Notes: a model not told the origin generated them from the letters alone. A stretch of DNA of 64,000 nt from Helicobacter cappadocius (GCF_030688855.1 NZ_JAUYZK010000001.1:1-64000), one strand, 5' to 3'. Positions 9,328 to 18,728 are shown, counted from the stretch's first letter. Translations and numbers: made by a program.

Positions 9328-9350
9328 AGCAATAAAATAAATCTATTGCT
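9328..9350 (-). other. Stem-loop in leader of second Hof OMP gene
   Basis: AGCAATA and TATTGCT form a 7-bp inverted repeat with a 9-base loop 23 bases upstream of the ATG at 9305. A plausible minus-strand -10 (TATAGT) lies just upstream, so the structure would be in the 5' untranslated RNA. It could protect the mRNA or be an sRNA target; function is inferred only from position. Confidence 0.35.
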
Positions 9351-9434
9351 TGTAAAAATACTATAAAGAACTCACTTTGAATATTCTGAATTTTATTTAC
9401 TATTTGTTATTATTTTGTAATTTTTTTACTAAAA

Positions 9435-10025
9435 CTAGAGTGATATTTCTGGTATATAAGTACTTTTTTCTATGCTAATATAAAATTCTAAAATGAGTTT
9501 GTTTTTTTCTTCTGCTTTTCTAATAACGACAGGTAATAAAATTTCTATGCTCATTGGAGTATTTTTAAAATCTCCTAATAATCTATTCATCGTCTGCACA
9601 TCTGTTATCTCACCACTAATAAAATAGATTTCTTTTTTGAGCTGTTTTTCTGAATCATTTTCACTACTTTTTTTGATGATTTCCATATTTTTGAAATACT
9701 TTTCCAAAAATTTCGATAACTTATCCGTACTTGAGGAATAATTCATCGCATCTAAAAATTTTTGGTTTTTGGTTTTTGTTTTCTTCAAAGATGCTTGAGC
9801 TGTGTTGAGATCTTTTTCTACCTGGTTGAATACTATTTTCGCTTTTTTTTCATCAATATGTTGTTCTTTATAAGCCACAATCATTGGCCATAAAGCATAA
9901 TTCATACTCATCCCGATAAGAATGCAAAATACCACAAAAAAAATCATATTTCTTATGACGAGATCAGCATCCACCTCGATATAAAAAAAATCTCTTCTCT
10001 TGATTTTTTTGTTGTTTGATTTCAT
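9435..10025 (-). CDS. PilO-like inner-membrane protein of a pilus/secretion-type apparatus
   Basis: Bitopic protein of 196 aa: short basic cytoplasmic N terminus, one membrane helix (about 26-48, VIRNMIFFVVFCILIGMSMN), a coiled coil (about 58-110) and a small C-terminal alpha/beta domain. This is the architecture of PilO/GspM-type proteins. It is the last of three overlapping genes in PilM-PilN-PilO order. From memory, H. pylori has three uncharacterised genes (HP0271-HP0273) in this position between the DUF374 gene and the Cys-cluster gene. Sequence similarity to PilO is not strong; the call rests on architecture and order. Confidence 0.5.
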   Translation of the reverse strand: MKSNNKKIKRRDFFYIEVDADLVIRNMIFFVVFCILIGMSMNYALWPMIVAYKEQHIDEKKAKIVFNQVEKDLNTAQASLKKTKTKNQKFLDAMNYSSSTDKLSKFLEKYFKNMEIIKKSSENDSEKQLKKEIYFISGEITDVQTMNRLLGDFKNTPMSIEILLPVVIRKAEEKNKLILEFYISIEKSTYIPEISL

Positions 10026-10564
10026 CTTTGAGTTTCCTTTGGCTTAGGAGATTCTATGATGGAAGTTTTAGATTTGCTAAGAGAAACAAAGTTATACCAA
10101 CCACTTGATAAGGCAAAAAAAGTCACTGAACTCTTTCCAAAAATTGCTTTTAGAGGATCTTGAAGCAGGAAATTGAAAACTTCCTTTGAAGGTGTTGATC
10201 CTTTCATACTCAATGAATCATTGCCAATTTCAATATAACTGATAGTAATCTGATCGGGAATAATATTAAATAAATTCACTACTGCATCTCGTATCATTAA
10301 GTTATGAACCGCTCTATCTTTGGCAAGTTCAGATTCTAAAAGAATACGTTCTTCATAAGCATCAATCTTCCCAATCTGGGTATGATAAAAAGCTTGTTTT
10401 TCTTGATAGTCATTTACCCGTGCTTTCGAAAGAAAAATCTGGTATTTCAAAAGTGACATGAAGCCAAATAAAATCACCAAAGAAAGAATGATATAAAAAA
10501 ACCATATTTTAGTAATTTTTGCAAAAATATACTTAGGCTTGGATGCAATGAAACTTAAATTCAC
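10022..10564 (-). CDS. PilN-like inner-membrane protein
   Basis: A 180-aa bitopic membrane protein with a single helix (about 22-43, WFFYIILSLVILFGFMSLL), a short coiled coil, and a periplasmic ferredoxin-like domain containing NIIPDQITISYIEIGNDSLSMKGSTPSKEVFNFLL. That segment is typical of PilN/GspL-type domains (P-x-x-I-x-I-x-x-I-x-x-x-x-x-x-L-x-L-x-G). It overlaps both neighbours by 4 bases. The three genes are inferred to form an inner-membrane platform, but no secretin or pilin gene lies in this window. Confidence 0.6.
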   Translation of the reverse strand: MNLSFIASKPKYIFAKITKIWFFYIILSLVILFGFMSLLKYQIFLSKARVNDYQEKQAFYHTQIGKIDAYEERILLESELAKDRAVHNLMIRDAVVNLFNIIPDQITISYIEIGNDSLSMKGSTPSKEVFNFLLQDPLKAIFGKSSVTFFALSSGWYNFVSLSKSKTSIIESPKPKETQR

Positions 10565-11583
10565 TTTTCTGTCCTCTTAAATTCAATCTTAGAAAGCTCT
10601 ACAAGTTCATCAACTATAGAAAAAGATATTTTTTGTGTCTGAATCATCATCTTATCTTTCAGATAGTTTAACGCTCCATCGCTCATTCCATATGCATCTA
10701 AAATAACAAATTCTTCAATGAACTTACTATCGTATAAATCGTTTGAATAAAATTCCATTAAAGAGTTTTGAATAATGCTTGTAACAACAGATATCTTGTA
10801 GATATCATCAACCTTCCCTTTTGTGAGATTTTCTTCTTGGTTGTCTATCAAAAGTTTTTCATTGAGCTTATCGATAAAAAAATCAGAATCTAGATCTTCT
10901 AAATCTCCAATTTCATCTTCAATATCCTCTTCATTGCTATCTTTTTCGTCTTCTGGCACAATAATATCGAAGAAATCTTCTGTATGTGGATCCTGCATAT
11001 TCACATCCTCCATTTCTCCTTCTACCATAAAATACCCACCAAAATAAATCTCCGCATTATCAGCCACAAGTAAAGAAATGCTGCTTCTTTCTTGAAGAAT
11101 GTAGAGTCTTGTTTTGCCATCAAGCTGATTTTTTATTTTTCTAAAGATAACTACAAAGGGCGAGAATAAATAATCAATGCCGTTAATTTTGGAAAATCTT
11201 TCTATATTTTCATTTATTTCAGTATTTTTTATATAAGTCTTCCATGTTTTAAAATCAAGCATTTTACATTCTTTTGGATTGATCCCATATTTAGAATAAT
11301 CTTCTTTTTTATCTTTTATTCTAAGTATGCCTTGATTGTAGCTTTTTGACATAGCTCCGACATAACAAAAAGAGTATTTTTTCTGGTAATTGCGAATGAG
11401 CTTGATAACCTCTATTGGGATTTCATTATTGATAGTTTTAAATTCTCTAGCAATATTTTCCAATATCTTTTCATCTTTGATTCGTATAATTTTTACAGAA
11501 CAAACCCTTCCATCAATATTGATACCAATGAATACATTTGAAAAAAATCTTCTGACGAATTTGGAGAAATTAAAAATAGCCAT
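10561..11583 (-). CDS. PilM-like actin-fold cytoplasmic protein
   Basis: A 340-aa soluble protein with no membrane helix. The N terminus (FIGINIDGRVCSVKIIRIKDEKILE) has the phosphate-1-like strand pair of actin-fold PilM/GspL proteins, and the C-terminal part (about 250-330) ends in helices compatible with that fold. A strongly acidic insert lies near residues 195-235 (EDEKDSNEEDIEDEIGDLED). It overlaps the PilN-like gene by 4 bases. I infer a PilM role, with weak sequence support, from fold cues and the gene order. The acidic insert is unusual for PilM. Confidence 0.5.
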   Translation of the reverse strand: MAIFNFSKFVRRFFSNVFIGINIDGRVCSVKIIRIKDEKILENIAREFKTINNEIPIEVIKLIRNYQKKYSFCYVGAMSKSYNQGILRIKDKKEDYSKYGINPKECKMLDFKTWKTYIKNTEINENIERFSKINGIDYLFSPFVVIFRKIKNQLDGKTRLYILQERSSISLLVADNAEIYFGGYFMVEGEMEDVNMQDPHTEDFFDIIVPEDEKDSNEEDIEDEIGDLEDLDSDFFIDKLNEKLLIDNQEENLTKGKVDDIYKISVVTSIIQNSLMEFYSNDLYDSKFIEEFVILDAYGMSDGALNYLKDKMMIQTQKISFSIVDELVELSKIEFKRTEK

Positions 11584-11635
11584 TATAAACCTATCGTTTC
11601 ATTTTGAATAATTCTACCAAAAATGAAACATTTTG

Positions 11636-12262
11636 TCATAAAGATTCTTCCATTCGTTCATATACCAATTTTTTTGCCTCTTCCATATCCATATCTTTAG
11701 GAATAAAAAAAGGTTCTAACATATAATAATCTATCGTAGAAAATGGTTTTGGAATTTTAAACTTATCCCAAGTAGAAAGCTCATAATAACTGCTAAAAAC
11801 GGGTTTAGTAACACTTATGCCTACACCTGTTTTTTGAGCCATAGCAACCACCCCATCAGCAATATGATGATAAGGTCCCCTAGGTCCATCAGGGGTGATA
11901 CCCATATCCCACCCATCTTTCAGACGACGAAAAGATTCTACCAAAACTCTTGCTCCGCCCTTGTTCGTGGAACCCCTTATGGTATGAAACCCAAAAAATC
12001 TATAGAGCTTCACCATCAATTCACCATCAAAGTGATTACTAGAAATAACACAAATTTTGGGTTTGTTTTTGGACTTAATATAAGCAAAAGGAAGCATCAA
12101 AAAATCCCCGTGCCAAAAACTTGAGATAAAGTTTGATTCTTTAAGCCCTTCATAAAGATGGAATCTATTCCGGCAACTCAAATACAACAACCATATCATT
12201 AGCCAAGCTAGAGGAGGCAAGACTGCTAGAATGATTTTTTGTTTGAATTTTTTTAGGTTCAT
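11636..12262 (-). CDS. DUF374 lysophospholipid acyltransferase-like protein
   Basis: A 208-aa protein of the LPLAT superfamily (DUF374). One hydrophobic N-terminal segment (about 11-30), an FWHGDFLMLPF block providing the HX4D-like catalytic motif near residue 48, and GITPDGPRGPYHHIADG, the family hallmark, near residue 122. It probably acylates a lipid at the inner membrane. Members are proposed to work in lipid A or phospholipid assembly in Campylobacterota, but the substrate is not known. Its ATG overlaps the miaB stop by 4 bases, the same pairing as in H. pylori. Confidence 0.82.
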   Translation of the reverse strand: MNLKKFKQKIILAVLPPLAWLMIWLLYLSCRNRFHLYEGLKESNFISSFWHGDFLMLPFAYIKSKNKPKICVISSNHFDGELMVKLYRFFGFHTIRGSTNKGGARVLVESFRRLKDGWDMGITPDGPRGPYHHIADGVVAMAQKTGVGISVTKPVFSSYYELSTWDKFKIPKPFSTIDYYMLEPFFIPKDMDMEEAKKLVYERMEESL

Positions 12263-13566
12263 CTAATATGCTTTCCTATTAGGCTTCCACCCTCACTATG
12301 GATAACTTCTACACTAACAATATCACCTATTTTAAATACCTCATCAGGAATTTTAATCACCTTTCCATTATCGCTTCTACCTTCAGAAAAGCTACCTTCT
12401 GTCTCTTTGATATTTTCAATCAAAACTTGGTGCCTCTTGCCTATTTCTTTTTTTGCTTTTGTGCTTAAAATTTCCCTATGTGTACTCTGAAGCTTGGCAA
12501 GTCTAGCAGATGCGATTTCTTGAGGGACTTTTTCTTCATCTCCCCAAAGATAAGATTCAGTATGCGGACGTGGAGAATATACAAAACTGTACAAAGTGTC
12601 AAATTCAACCTTTCTAAGAACATCCATTGTATGTTCAAAATCTTCATCACTTTCTCCGGGAAACCCGACAATAATATCAGTTCCAATCCCAACATTAGGT
12701 AGAAGCGATTGGAGTTTTTGAACACGATTGATATACCATTCTTTTGTATATCCTCGTCTCATTTTTTTTAAAATATTACTAGATCCGCTTTGTAGTGGCA
12801 TATGAATAGATTTGCATACTTTAGGGTTACGAGCAAACTCTTCCAAAAACTCATCATCCATATGAAGGGGATGAGGAGAGGTAAAACGAATCCTCTCTAT
12901 TCCGTCGATATTGCTTATTTCCCTAAGTAGTCCTGCAAAATTAATTATCTTGTGTTGCACAGAAAAGCGAGCACCATAATTATTGACATTTTGCCCCAGA
13001 AGCATTAGCTCTTTAACGCCACTTTGTGCAAGTTTTTTTGCTTCAGAAACAATCATATCTGAAGGAATTGATATCTCTCTTCCTCTAGTATGAGGAACAA
13101 TGCAATAAGCACATTTTTTATCACAACCTATGGAGATATTTAACAAAGCTTTCACGCCAGTATTTCTTGATGTGTCAAAAACATAAGTACTATCATCATA
13201 ATCGATCCCAACCTCGACAGCTTTATTCTTATGGATCACTTCAGAAATCTTTGAAATATTCCGTGCTCCTAGCACAAAATTAACGCTTGGGGCTTTTTTT
13301 ATGATTTCTTCGCCCATATGACTTGCAGTACAACCACAAATACCAATTTTTGCACCGGGTTTTTTGATTTTGGCAAACTGTCCTATTTCAGAGAAAAGTT
13401 TGCGTTCGGGTTTTTCTCTCACGCTGCAAGTGTTAATGAGTATTAAATCAGCTTCTTGGGGCTCGTCTGTTAGGTCATAGCCTTCTTTAGAATTAAGCTC
13501 TGCTATCATATGCTCACTATCACGCATATTCATAGCACATCCCAAAGTTTCTATATATAGTTTCAT
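12259..13566 (-). CDS. miaB: tRNA-2-methylthio-N6-isopentenyladenosine37 synthase
   Basis: Radical-SAM methylthiotransferase that makes ms2i6A37 in tRNAs reading UNN codons. The 435-aa protein has three cysteines for the auxiliary cluster in the N-terminal UPF0004 domain (LGCAMNMRDSE, INTCSVREK, GICGCTAS). The radical SAM motif NISIGCDKKCAYCIVPHTRG follows near residue 145, and there is a C-terminal TRAM domain (about 370-432). It overlaps the DUF374 gene and lies 10 bases after the HP0268-like gene. Length and motifs are complete. Confidence 0.95.
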   Translation of the reverse strand: MKLYIETLGCAMNMRDSEHMIAELNSKEGYDLTDEPQEADLILINTCSVREKPERKLFSEIGQFAKIKKPGAKIGICGCTASHMGEEIIKKAPSVNFVLGARNISKISEVIHKNKAVEVGIDYDDSTYVFDTSRNTGVKALLNISIGCDKKCAYCIVPHTRGREISIPSDMIVSEAKKLAQSGVKELMLLGQNVNNYGARFSVQHKIINFAGLLREISNIDGIERIRFTSPHPLHMDDEFLEEFARNPKVCKSIHMPLQSGSSNILKKMRRGYTKEWYINRVQKLQSLLPNVGIGTDIIVGFPGESDEDFEHTMDVLRKVEFDTLYSFVYSPRPHTESYLWGDEEKVPQEIASARLAKLQSTHREILSTKAKKEIGKRHQVLIENIKETEGSFSEGRSDNGKVIKIPDEVFKIGDIVSVEVIHSEGGSLIGKHIR

Positions 13567-13576
13567 TCAAACTCAC

Positions 13577-13819
13577 TTATACAATATGCAACTCATAGAT
13601 GTAATCTTTTTCATCAAGTCCAAATTTAACTTCTGAAAGATAAGCATTTCTGCCCTTAGACTGAAAAAAACTAGTTGCTTTTAAAAGATCTTTGTGATTA
13701 TTTGCCCTATCAAAATAGAATATCTGATTGTGATTTGAATCAAGTTTTTGTGCAAGATCTTCCAAAGTAATCTTCTGGGCTTTTTCCTCGATGTTTGTTT
13801 TTGCAAGTATCAATTCCAT
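13577..13819 (-). CDS. HP0268-like Smr-related nicking nuclease
   Basis: An 80-aa protein matching H. pylori HP0268 (also 80 aa) in length, position next to miaB, and residues such as IFYFDRANNHKDLLKATSFF and AYLSEVKFGLDEKDYIYELHI. HP0268 was reported to have DNA-nicking and ribonuclease activity with an Smr-like fold (literature knowledge). The ATG at 13819 is chosen because GGAG lies 8 bases upstream; an ATG 6 bases earlier would be too close to it. It is divergent from nusA. Confidence 0.85.
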   Translation of the reverse strand: MELILAKTNIEEKAQKITLEDLAQKLDSNHNQIFYFDRANNHKDLLKATSFFQSKGRNAYLSEVKFGLDEKDYIYELHIV

Positions 13820-13928
13820 CAGCATAACTCCATATTTAAAATATTTTTAAATCGTATTCTAACCATATTTGCCTTATAAAAAGTTTGATATCGCGTTCAC
13901 ATTAAAAACATTTTGAATAAAATTCTGT

Positions 13929-13934
13929 TATAAT
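13929..13934 (+). promoter_or_regulatory. -10 element of the nusA promoter
   Basis: Consensus TATAAT 95 bases upstream of the nusA ATG, preceded by AT-rich DNA in keeping with Helicobacter sigma-80 promoters. The predicted leader of roughly 88 bases contains a 6-bp hairpin (TTCGAT...ATCGAA, 13948-13965). The start codon is preceded by AAAGGAACTAA. Confidence 0.6.
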
Positions 13935-14028
13935 ACCTTCTAACCCCTTCGATATTAACATCGAAAAACCTCCCTGCTTCGTTAATCTTCAAAATCAAGC
14001 AAATTTCGGGATAATCCAAAGGAACTAA

Positions 14029-15165
14029 ATGGAAAAAATATTAGATATCATAGAACTCATTGCTTATGAAAAAGGTTTGCAAGTCTCAACAGTCTCTCAA
14101 GTTGTAAAAGACTCTATCATCAAAATGGCAAAAAAAGAGATTGATGAGAATATTGAATACTCTGTGGAAGAAAATCAAAAAGACAGAACATTTAAACTTA
14201 TCCAAACTCTTAGTGTGTGCGAAGATGATGATATTATAGCAAGTGAAAATCCTCACAAATTTATGCCCATTTCTAAAGCTAGAGAAATGTCTCAAGATGT
14301 AAATATTGGGGATGAAGTAAAATATGAACTCAGTCTTGAAGATATGAGCAGGAATGCTGTGAATCTATTGTTTAAAGATCTAGAATTCAATATTCAACGA
14401 ACTATCGAAAATCAACTCTTTGAAAAATTCAAATCCAATGTAGGAAAAATCATTACAGGAGTCGTTGTAAGAGTTGATGAAAATCAAAATACATTCATCG
14501 AAATTGACGAAATAAGAGGTATTCTACCCATTAAAAATCGTATCAAAGGAGAAAAATTTGTCGTGGGCAACACTGTTTCTTGTATTCTTAAGCATGTTGG
14601 AATAGATAGAGATGGTATTCATTTAGAACTTTCACGCACAACTCCAAAAATGCTTGAAGAACTTCTTAAGCTTGAAGTTCCAGAAATAAAAGATGGTGAA
14701 GTTGTGATAGCAAAAAGTGCTCGAATACCCGGAGAACGTGCAAAAATTGCAGTGTATTCCAATAATCCAAAAATCGACCCTATCGGATCTAGCGTGGGAG
14801 TCAAAGGGGTTCGTATCAACGCTGTTAGCAGGGAGCTACATGGAGAAAATATAGATTGTATTGAGTATTCTGAAGTACCTGAAATTTTTATCTCTAAGGC
14901 CATATCTCCAGCTAATATCATTAGCATCAAAATACAACCACCTGAAGACGAAAATCTTCCACCAAAAGCAATCATAACGCTTATGAGCGATCAAAAAAGC
15001 AAGGCTATTGGAAAAGGTGGGATTAATATTCGCTTAGCTTCTATGCTTACCGAACACGAAATACAGCTTGTTGAAATTGCGTCTGAGAAACAAGATATAG
15101 AAAATCCCGAATCAAATATTTCAAAAGTCGGAGTTGATGCTCTTCAGTCATTATTTAAAGATTGA
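14029..15165 (+). CDS. nusA: Transcription termination/antitermination factor NusA
   Basis: RNA polymerase-associated elongation factor. The 378 aa comprise the N-terminal RNAP-binding domain (about 1-125), S1 domain (about 135-200, GVVVRVDENQNTFIEIDEIRGILP), and two KH domains with IGSSVGVKGVRINAV near residue 261 and AIGKGGINIRLASML near residue 327. There are no C-terminal acidic repeats, which is normal outside gammaproteobacteria. It is the only plus-strand gene in this part of the window and ends 10 bases before the convergent phosphoesterase gene. Confidence 0.95.
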   Translation: MEKILDIIELIAYEKGLQVSTVSQVVKDSIIKMAKKEIDENIEYSVEENQKDRTFKLIQTLSVCEDDDIIASENPHKFMPISKAREMSQDVNIGDEVKYELSLEDMSRNAVNLLFKDLEFNIQRTIENQLFEKFKSNVGKIITGVVVRVDENQNTFIEIDEIRGILPIKNRIKGEKFVVGNTVSCILKHVGIDRDGIHLELSRTTPKMLEELLKLEVPEIKDGEVVIAKSARIPGERAKIAVYSNNPKIDPIGSSVGVKGVRINAVSRELHGENIDCIEYSEVPEIFISKAISPANIISIKIQPPEDENLPPKAIITLMSDQKSKAIGKGGINIRLASMLTEHEIQLVEIASEKQDIENPESNISKVGVDALQSLFKD

Positions 15166-15193
15166 TTAGCTTTATTTAAGAATATAAGGCTAA
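15166..15193. terminator. Hairpin between convergent nusA and phosphoesterase genes
   Basis: TTAGCTTTAT and ATAAGGCTAA pair over 10 bp with a single G-T type mismatch and an 8-base loop, right after the nusA stop. The hairpin overlaps the 3' end of the minus-strand phosphoesterase gene. It could serve as a bidirectional terminator, but no run of T follows on the plus strand. Confidence 0.35.
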
Positions 15194-15841
15194 TATATCT
15201 CTGATTCTAACTGGAATAAACTCTGTTTTTTCTCCACTCACATTTATACAAAAACGATTTGAGGTATCTCTAGAATGAGTATGTCCGTGTATATTAAGCG
15301 AACAGTCACATATTTTATAGATACTATCTAGCATATCTCTAGTATCACAATAACGATCGTTTCTTTTTCTACTCATCACAGGAAAATGTGAAAACATTAC
15401 GCGATGTATGCCCATATCAATTACAATCGCATTCAAAAGCTTATCTTTTTTAAGGGCATCTCCCCATTTAGATTTTAATTTTTGTAAAATTGTTTTTTTC
15501 TCATCTATTTTGAGTTTGATTTTTTTACACAAACTCCAATCCTCATAACCTTTTAAAAGTTTATATTTTTTCAAATCATTATTACCCACTAAAAGCTTTT
15601 TATTTCCGTTGAGTTTGGAAAGATACTTGTATCCTCCGCTAAAATATAAATCTCCAAGATGCAAAATAAAATCTTCAGTGCCAACATGTTTATTCCACAC
15701 ACTTACGCTATAAGAATCAAAATCATCAAAGCCATTTTTAGTTGCCAAGACATTACGTATAGGTTCTTTTAAAAGAACTGCTTTGTGCCCAAAGTGACTA
15801 TCAGAAATCACAAAAGTATCCAAATTCAGATGAAATTTCAT
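15176..15841 (-). CDS. Calcineurin-like metallophosphoesterase
   Basis: A 221-aa phosphoesterase with all the dinuclear metal motifs in order: ISDSHFGH (about 12-19), LHLGDLYF (about 60), VGNND (about 84), SHFP (about 150), and HGHTH (about 185). The enzyme is therefore probably active, on an unknown phosphoester or nucleotide. This single-domain type with a long helical insert between GNND and SHFP is common in phages and accessory regions, and its job here is unclear. It is followed upstream by an MFS gene on the same strand. Confidence 0.85.
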   Translation of the reverse strand: MKFHLNLDTFVISDSHFGHKAVLLKEPIRNVLATKNGFDDFDSYSVSVWNKHVGTEDFILHLGDLYFSGGYKYLSKLNGNKKLLVGNNDLKKYKLLKGYEDWSLCKKIKLKIDEKKTILQKLKSKWGDALKKDKLLNAIVIDMGIHRVMFSHFPVMSRKRNDRYCDTRDMLDSIYKICDCSLNIHGHTHSRDTSNRFCINVSGEKTEFIPVRIRDILALYS

Positions 15842-15867
15842 TCGATTTTCTTAAAGGTAATTTTTCA

Positions 15868-17067
15868 TTATTTTAATCGAGCTTTTATTAAATTCCACAT
15901 AAATGCCAAAAAGCCTAAAATTCCTATTATTCCTCCAGCAAAAAAGGCTATTTTTCCTCCAAAATGAGCATAAAGATACCCGCCCAAATAAGAACCCATA
16001 GCACCTCCTATGAAAAACATCACCATATAAAGTGCATTTAATCTAGCTCGAATACTATCTCCTAGTGCATAAATGATACGTTGCCCAACAACTAGATTCA
16101 AAGACACACCAAAATCAAGTATAACCCCACAAAATGCCAACCAAACAAAAGTATTCCAGCGATTTTCCATAGGAAAAACAGCTAAAAACATCGAAATTCC
16201 GACAGCTAAAAGTGCTGCACCTGTTGCCCATTCACTCTTACCTCTATCTGCAAGTCTTCCTGCAAAGGGTGCAACAAACACTCCCATAATTCCTATAAAC
16301 GCAAATAATGCGACTTGGTTGTTGCTAAAACCAAAACTTTCAATCAGAACCAAAGGAGCAACAATCCAAAATAAACAAAAAACGCCAAAAGCCAAAAAAT
16401 GATAAAAGCCTCTCTGTCTCAAGATCGGAGTATTTTTAAATAATTGCATCATAGAAAAAAGAAGTTTGAAATAATTCATCTTGTGTAATGGCTTCTTAGA
16501 AGGCATTACAAATAAAAATATCCCCACCAATACAAATCCCAAACCTGCAGAGAATAAAAATATCTCTTGCCATCCTACAATACCTGAAAAAAAACTAGAG
16601 AGTGGTCGCGCCAACATAATACCAAAAAGCAATCCACTCATAATTTTACCCACTGCCACACCTCTATTTTCAGGGGGAACCATTGATGCTCCAAATGGAA
16701 CAATCATCTGAACACTGGAGGCAGAAATACCTATCAATAAAGACATAAAAATAAGCTTCCAAAGTTCTTCAGAAATACTCATAAAAAATAATGCTAGAAC
16801 ATTTAAAAACATCATAAAAATTATCAATCTTTTGTTTTCAATTACATCAAGCAAAGGCACAAGAAAAAATAGCCCTATAGCATAGCCTATCTGCGTAATG
16901 GTGGTTATAAATGCAATATCTTTAATAGAAATATGCAAAGAATCGGCTATATTTGCTAATATGGGCTGAGCGTAATATAAATTCGCAACCATCACCCCAC
17001 AGGCAACAGCAAATACAAAATTCAATAATTTGATACTATTTTTTACTTTCTTCAATAATCCTTCCAT
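15868..17067 (-). CDS. Major facilitator superfamily exporter
   Basis: A 12-helix MFS transporter of about 399 aa, of the drug/sugar efflux (DHA1) type. The motif-A-like loop FAGRLADRGKSEW lies near the middle, after helix 8, and motif C-like glycine-rich helix 5 is present (VPPENRGVAVGKIMSGLLFG). Substrate unknown. The start is uncertain: the ATG at 17067 overlaps the 3' end of the upstream ABC transporter gene by about 30 bases and has only GAGG directly before it. An in-frame ATG at 17121 lies even deeper in that gene. The membrane protein proper begins at KNSIKLLNFVFAVACGVMVA. Confidence 0.8.
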   Translation of the reverse strand: MEGLLKKVKNSIKLLNFVFAVACGVMVANLYYAQPILANIADSLHISIKDIAFITTITQIGYAIGLFFLVPLLDVIENKRLIIFMMFLNVLALFFMSISEELWKLIFMSLLIGISASSVQMIVPFGASMVPPENRGVAVGKIMSGLLFGIMLARPLSSFFSGIVGWQEIFLFSAGLGFVLVGIFLFVMPSKKPLHKMNYFKLLFSMMQLFKNTPILRQRGFYHFLAFGVFCLFWIVAPLVLIESFGFSNNQVALFAFIGIMGVFVAPFAGRLADRGKSEWATGAALLAVGISMFLAVFPMENRWNTFVWLAFCGVILDFGVSLNLVVGQRIIYALGDSIRARLNALYMVMFFIGGAMGSYLGGYLYAHFGGKIAFFAGGIIGILGFLAFMWNLIKARLK

Positions 17068-18688
17068 CCTCAAAACGATAAATTTTATGTGCGAGTTCAA
17101 TCGTGCTAGGGCGATGTGCAATAAGAATAATAATTTTATCTTTTGCTATAGAATTAATAGTATTTTTAAAAGCTTCTTCTGTTTTAGCATCTAATGCTGA
17201 AGTTGCCTCATCTAAGATAAGCACCTCAGGATCTTTATAAATCGCCCTAGCTATAGCTATTCTCTGTCGTTGCCCTCCACTTAAATTAACTCCAAACTCA
17301 TCTAAAACGGTATCTATTCCATCAGGAAGTTCAGATACAAAGCTCCAAGCTTGGGCTTTTTTTAAGCTTTGAATAATTTTTTGTTTGTCATATTTTGCCC
17401 CATAAGCAACATTTGCACTAATAGTATCATTGAAAATAAAAATTCTTTGAGTAACGATAGCAATATTATCTCTGATGCTTTCTTGTTTATAAGACTGTAT
17501 CAACTCACCATTGATGAGAATTTTTCCAGAATTTGGTTCATATAAGCGCAGTATCAAATTCACAAGCGAACTTTTTCCACTACCACTTTTACCTACTAAT
17601 GCGATGATTTGATTTTTTGAAAATTCTGCATTAATATTGTTTAATACATAGTTTTCATCATATTTCAAATACACATCTTTAAAATCAATTTTTTGAATCG
17701 GAGGACAAAGAGATTTTTTTCCATCTTGTATTTGAGGGGTTCTATCGAGTATCTCAAAAATCCTATCGGTTGCAACAAAAGCCTCCTGGAAGGAAGAAGC
17801 AATATTAACCAAACGTTTAAAAGGCGTATAAAGCATAAAAAGAGCTGTAATAAAAGAAAAAAATGCTCCTGCACTCATCTTGCCTGCAATTACTTCAGTA
17901 CCCCCTAAATAAATAACCAAAGCAATAGCAATAGATCCCAAAAACTCCATCAAAGGGGAGGATAGTTGTCCAATTAAAGTTGCCTTAAGTCCGAGCTTGA
18001 AGAACTTTTGATTTTCTTCTGTGAAGGTTTTTTGTTCTATTTTTTCACCATTACTGGCTTTTATAATTTCAACATTATTAAATATTTCTGAAAGCTTTGC
18101 AGTAATGTCAGAATTTTTTTCTTGATTAAGTCTTGAAATTTTTTTGATTTTCTTAATGATGCTTGCTAATGGATAAATAGCCAAAGGCATAATGACAAGT
18201 CCAACTATAGCGAGTTTTGGACTTTGGTAGATAACTACACCAACAAGACCTATCACAGTGAGAGATTCGCGAACAAATTCAGCTAAAAAGTTTGAAACAC
18301 TTGCACGAATCAAACCAATGTCATTAGTAATCCTAGAAATAAGTTCTCCGCTACGTATTTTGTTGAAAAATCCCATTTCCATTTTCAATAAATGTTCTAG
18401 CATACGATCGCGAATTTTTCTTACAATATCTAAGCCAATATAATTCATAAAATACATCTGAACATACATTCCAAAACTTTTTCCAAAATATGCCAATACA
18501 ACCAAAAACGGCAATAAGGTGAGCATTTGGGTATTTTTTTTGATAAAAATATCATCTAGCACTGGCTTGACCAAATACGTACCCCAAGCTGTACAAGCTG
18601 CTGTTAAAAGAGTGGCAAGGAATGCTATAAAAAAATAAACATAATAACCTCTAATATAGGGATGAAACCTCTTCAAAAAGATTTTCAT
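17036..18688 (-). CDS. msbA: MsbA-like ABC exporter (fused membrane and ATPase domains)
   Basis: Half-transporter of 550 aa: six membrane helices (about 15-300) followed by an ABC domain with Walker A GKSGSGKSS (about 368), signature LSGGQRQR (about 470) and Walker B VLILDEATSA. This is the MsbA/lipid flippase class; H. pylori MsbA (HP1082) flips lipid A-core and supports glycan transfer (literature knowledge). No LPS genes adjoin it, so assignment as MsbA rather than a multidrug exporter is an inference from family and length (slightly short). Confidence 0.75.
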   Translation of the reverse strand: MKIFLKRFHPYIRGYYVYFFIAFLATLLTAACTAWGTYLVKPVLDDIFIKKNTQMLTLLPFLVVLAYFGKSFGMYVQMYFMNYIGLDIVRKIRDRMLEHLLKMEMGFFNKIRSGELISRITNDIGLIRASVSNFLAEFVRESLTVIGLVGVVIYQSPKLAIVGLVIMPLAIYPLASIIKKIKKISRLNQEKNSDITAKLSEIFNNVEIIKASNGEKIEQKTFTEENQKFFKLGLKATLIGQLSSPLMEFLGSIAIALVIYLGGTEVIAGKMSAGAFFSFITALFMLYTPFKRLVNIASSFQEAFVATDRIFEILDRTPQIQDGKKSLCPPIQKIDFKDVYLKYDENYVLNNINAEFSKNQIIALVGKSGSGKSSLVNLILRLYEPNSGKILINGELIQSYKQESIRDNIAIVTQRIFIFNDTISANVAYGAKYDKQKIIQSLKKAQAWSFVSELPDGIDTVLDEFGVNLSGGQRQRIAIARAIYKDPEVLILDEATSALDAKTEEAFKNTINSIAKDKIIILIAHRPSTIELAHKIYRFEDGRIIEESKK

Positions 18689-18728
18689 TAAATTACCCTA
18701 TATGCACCTAAAATAATCCGCTTATATC

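Noticed and set aside
14619-14975. Minus-strand open frame of 118 codons inside nusA
   Set aside because: Antisense to the KH domains of nusA, with no start signal and no recognisable motif.
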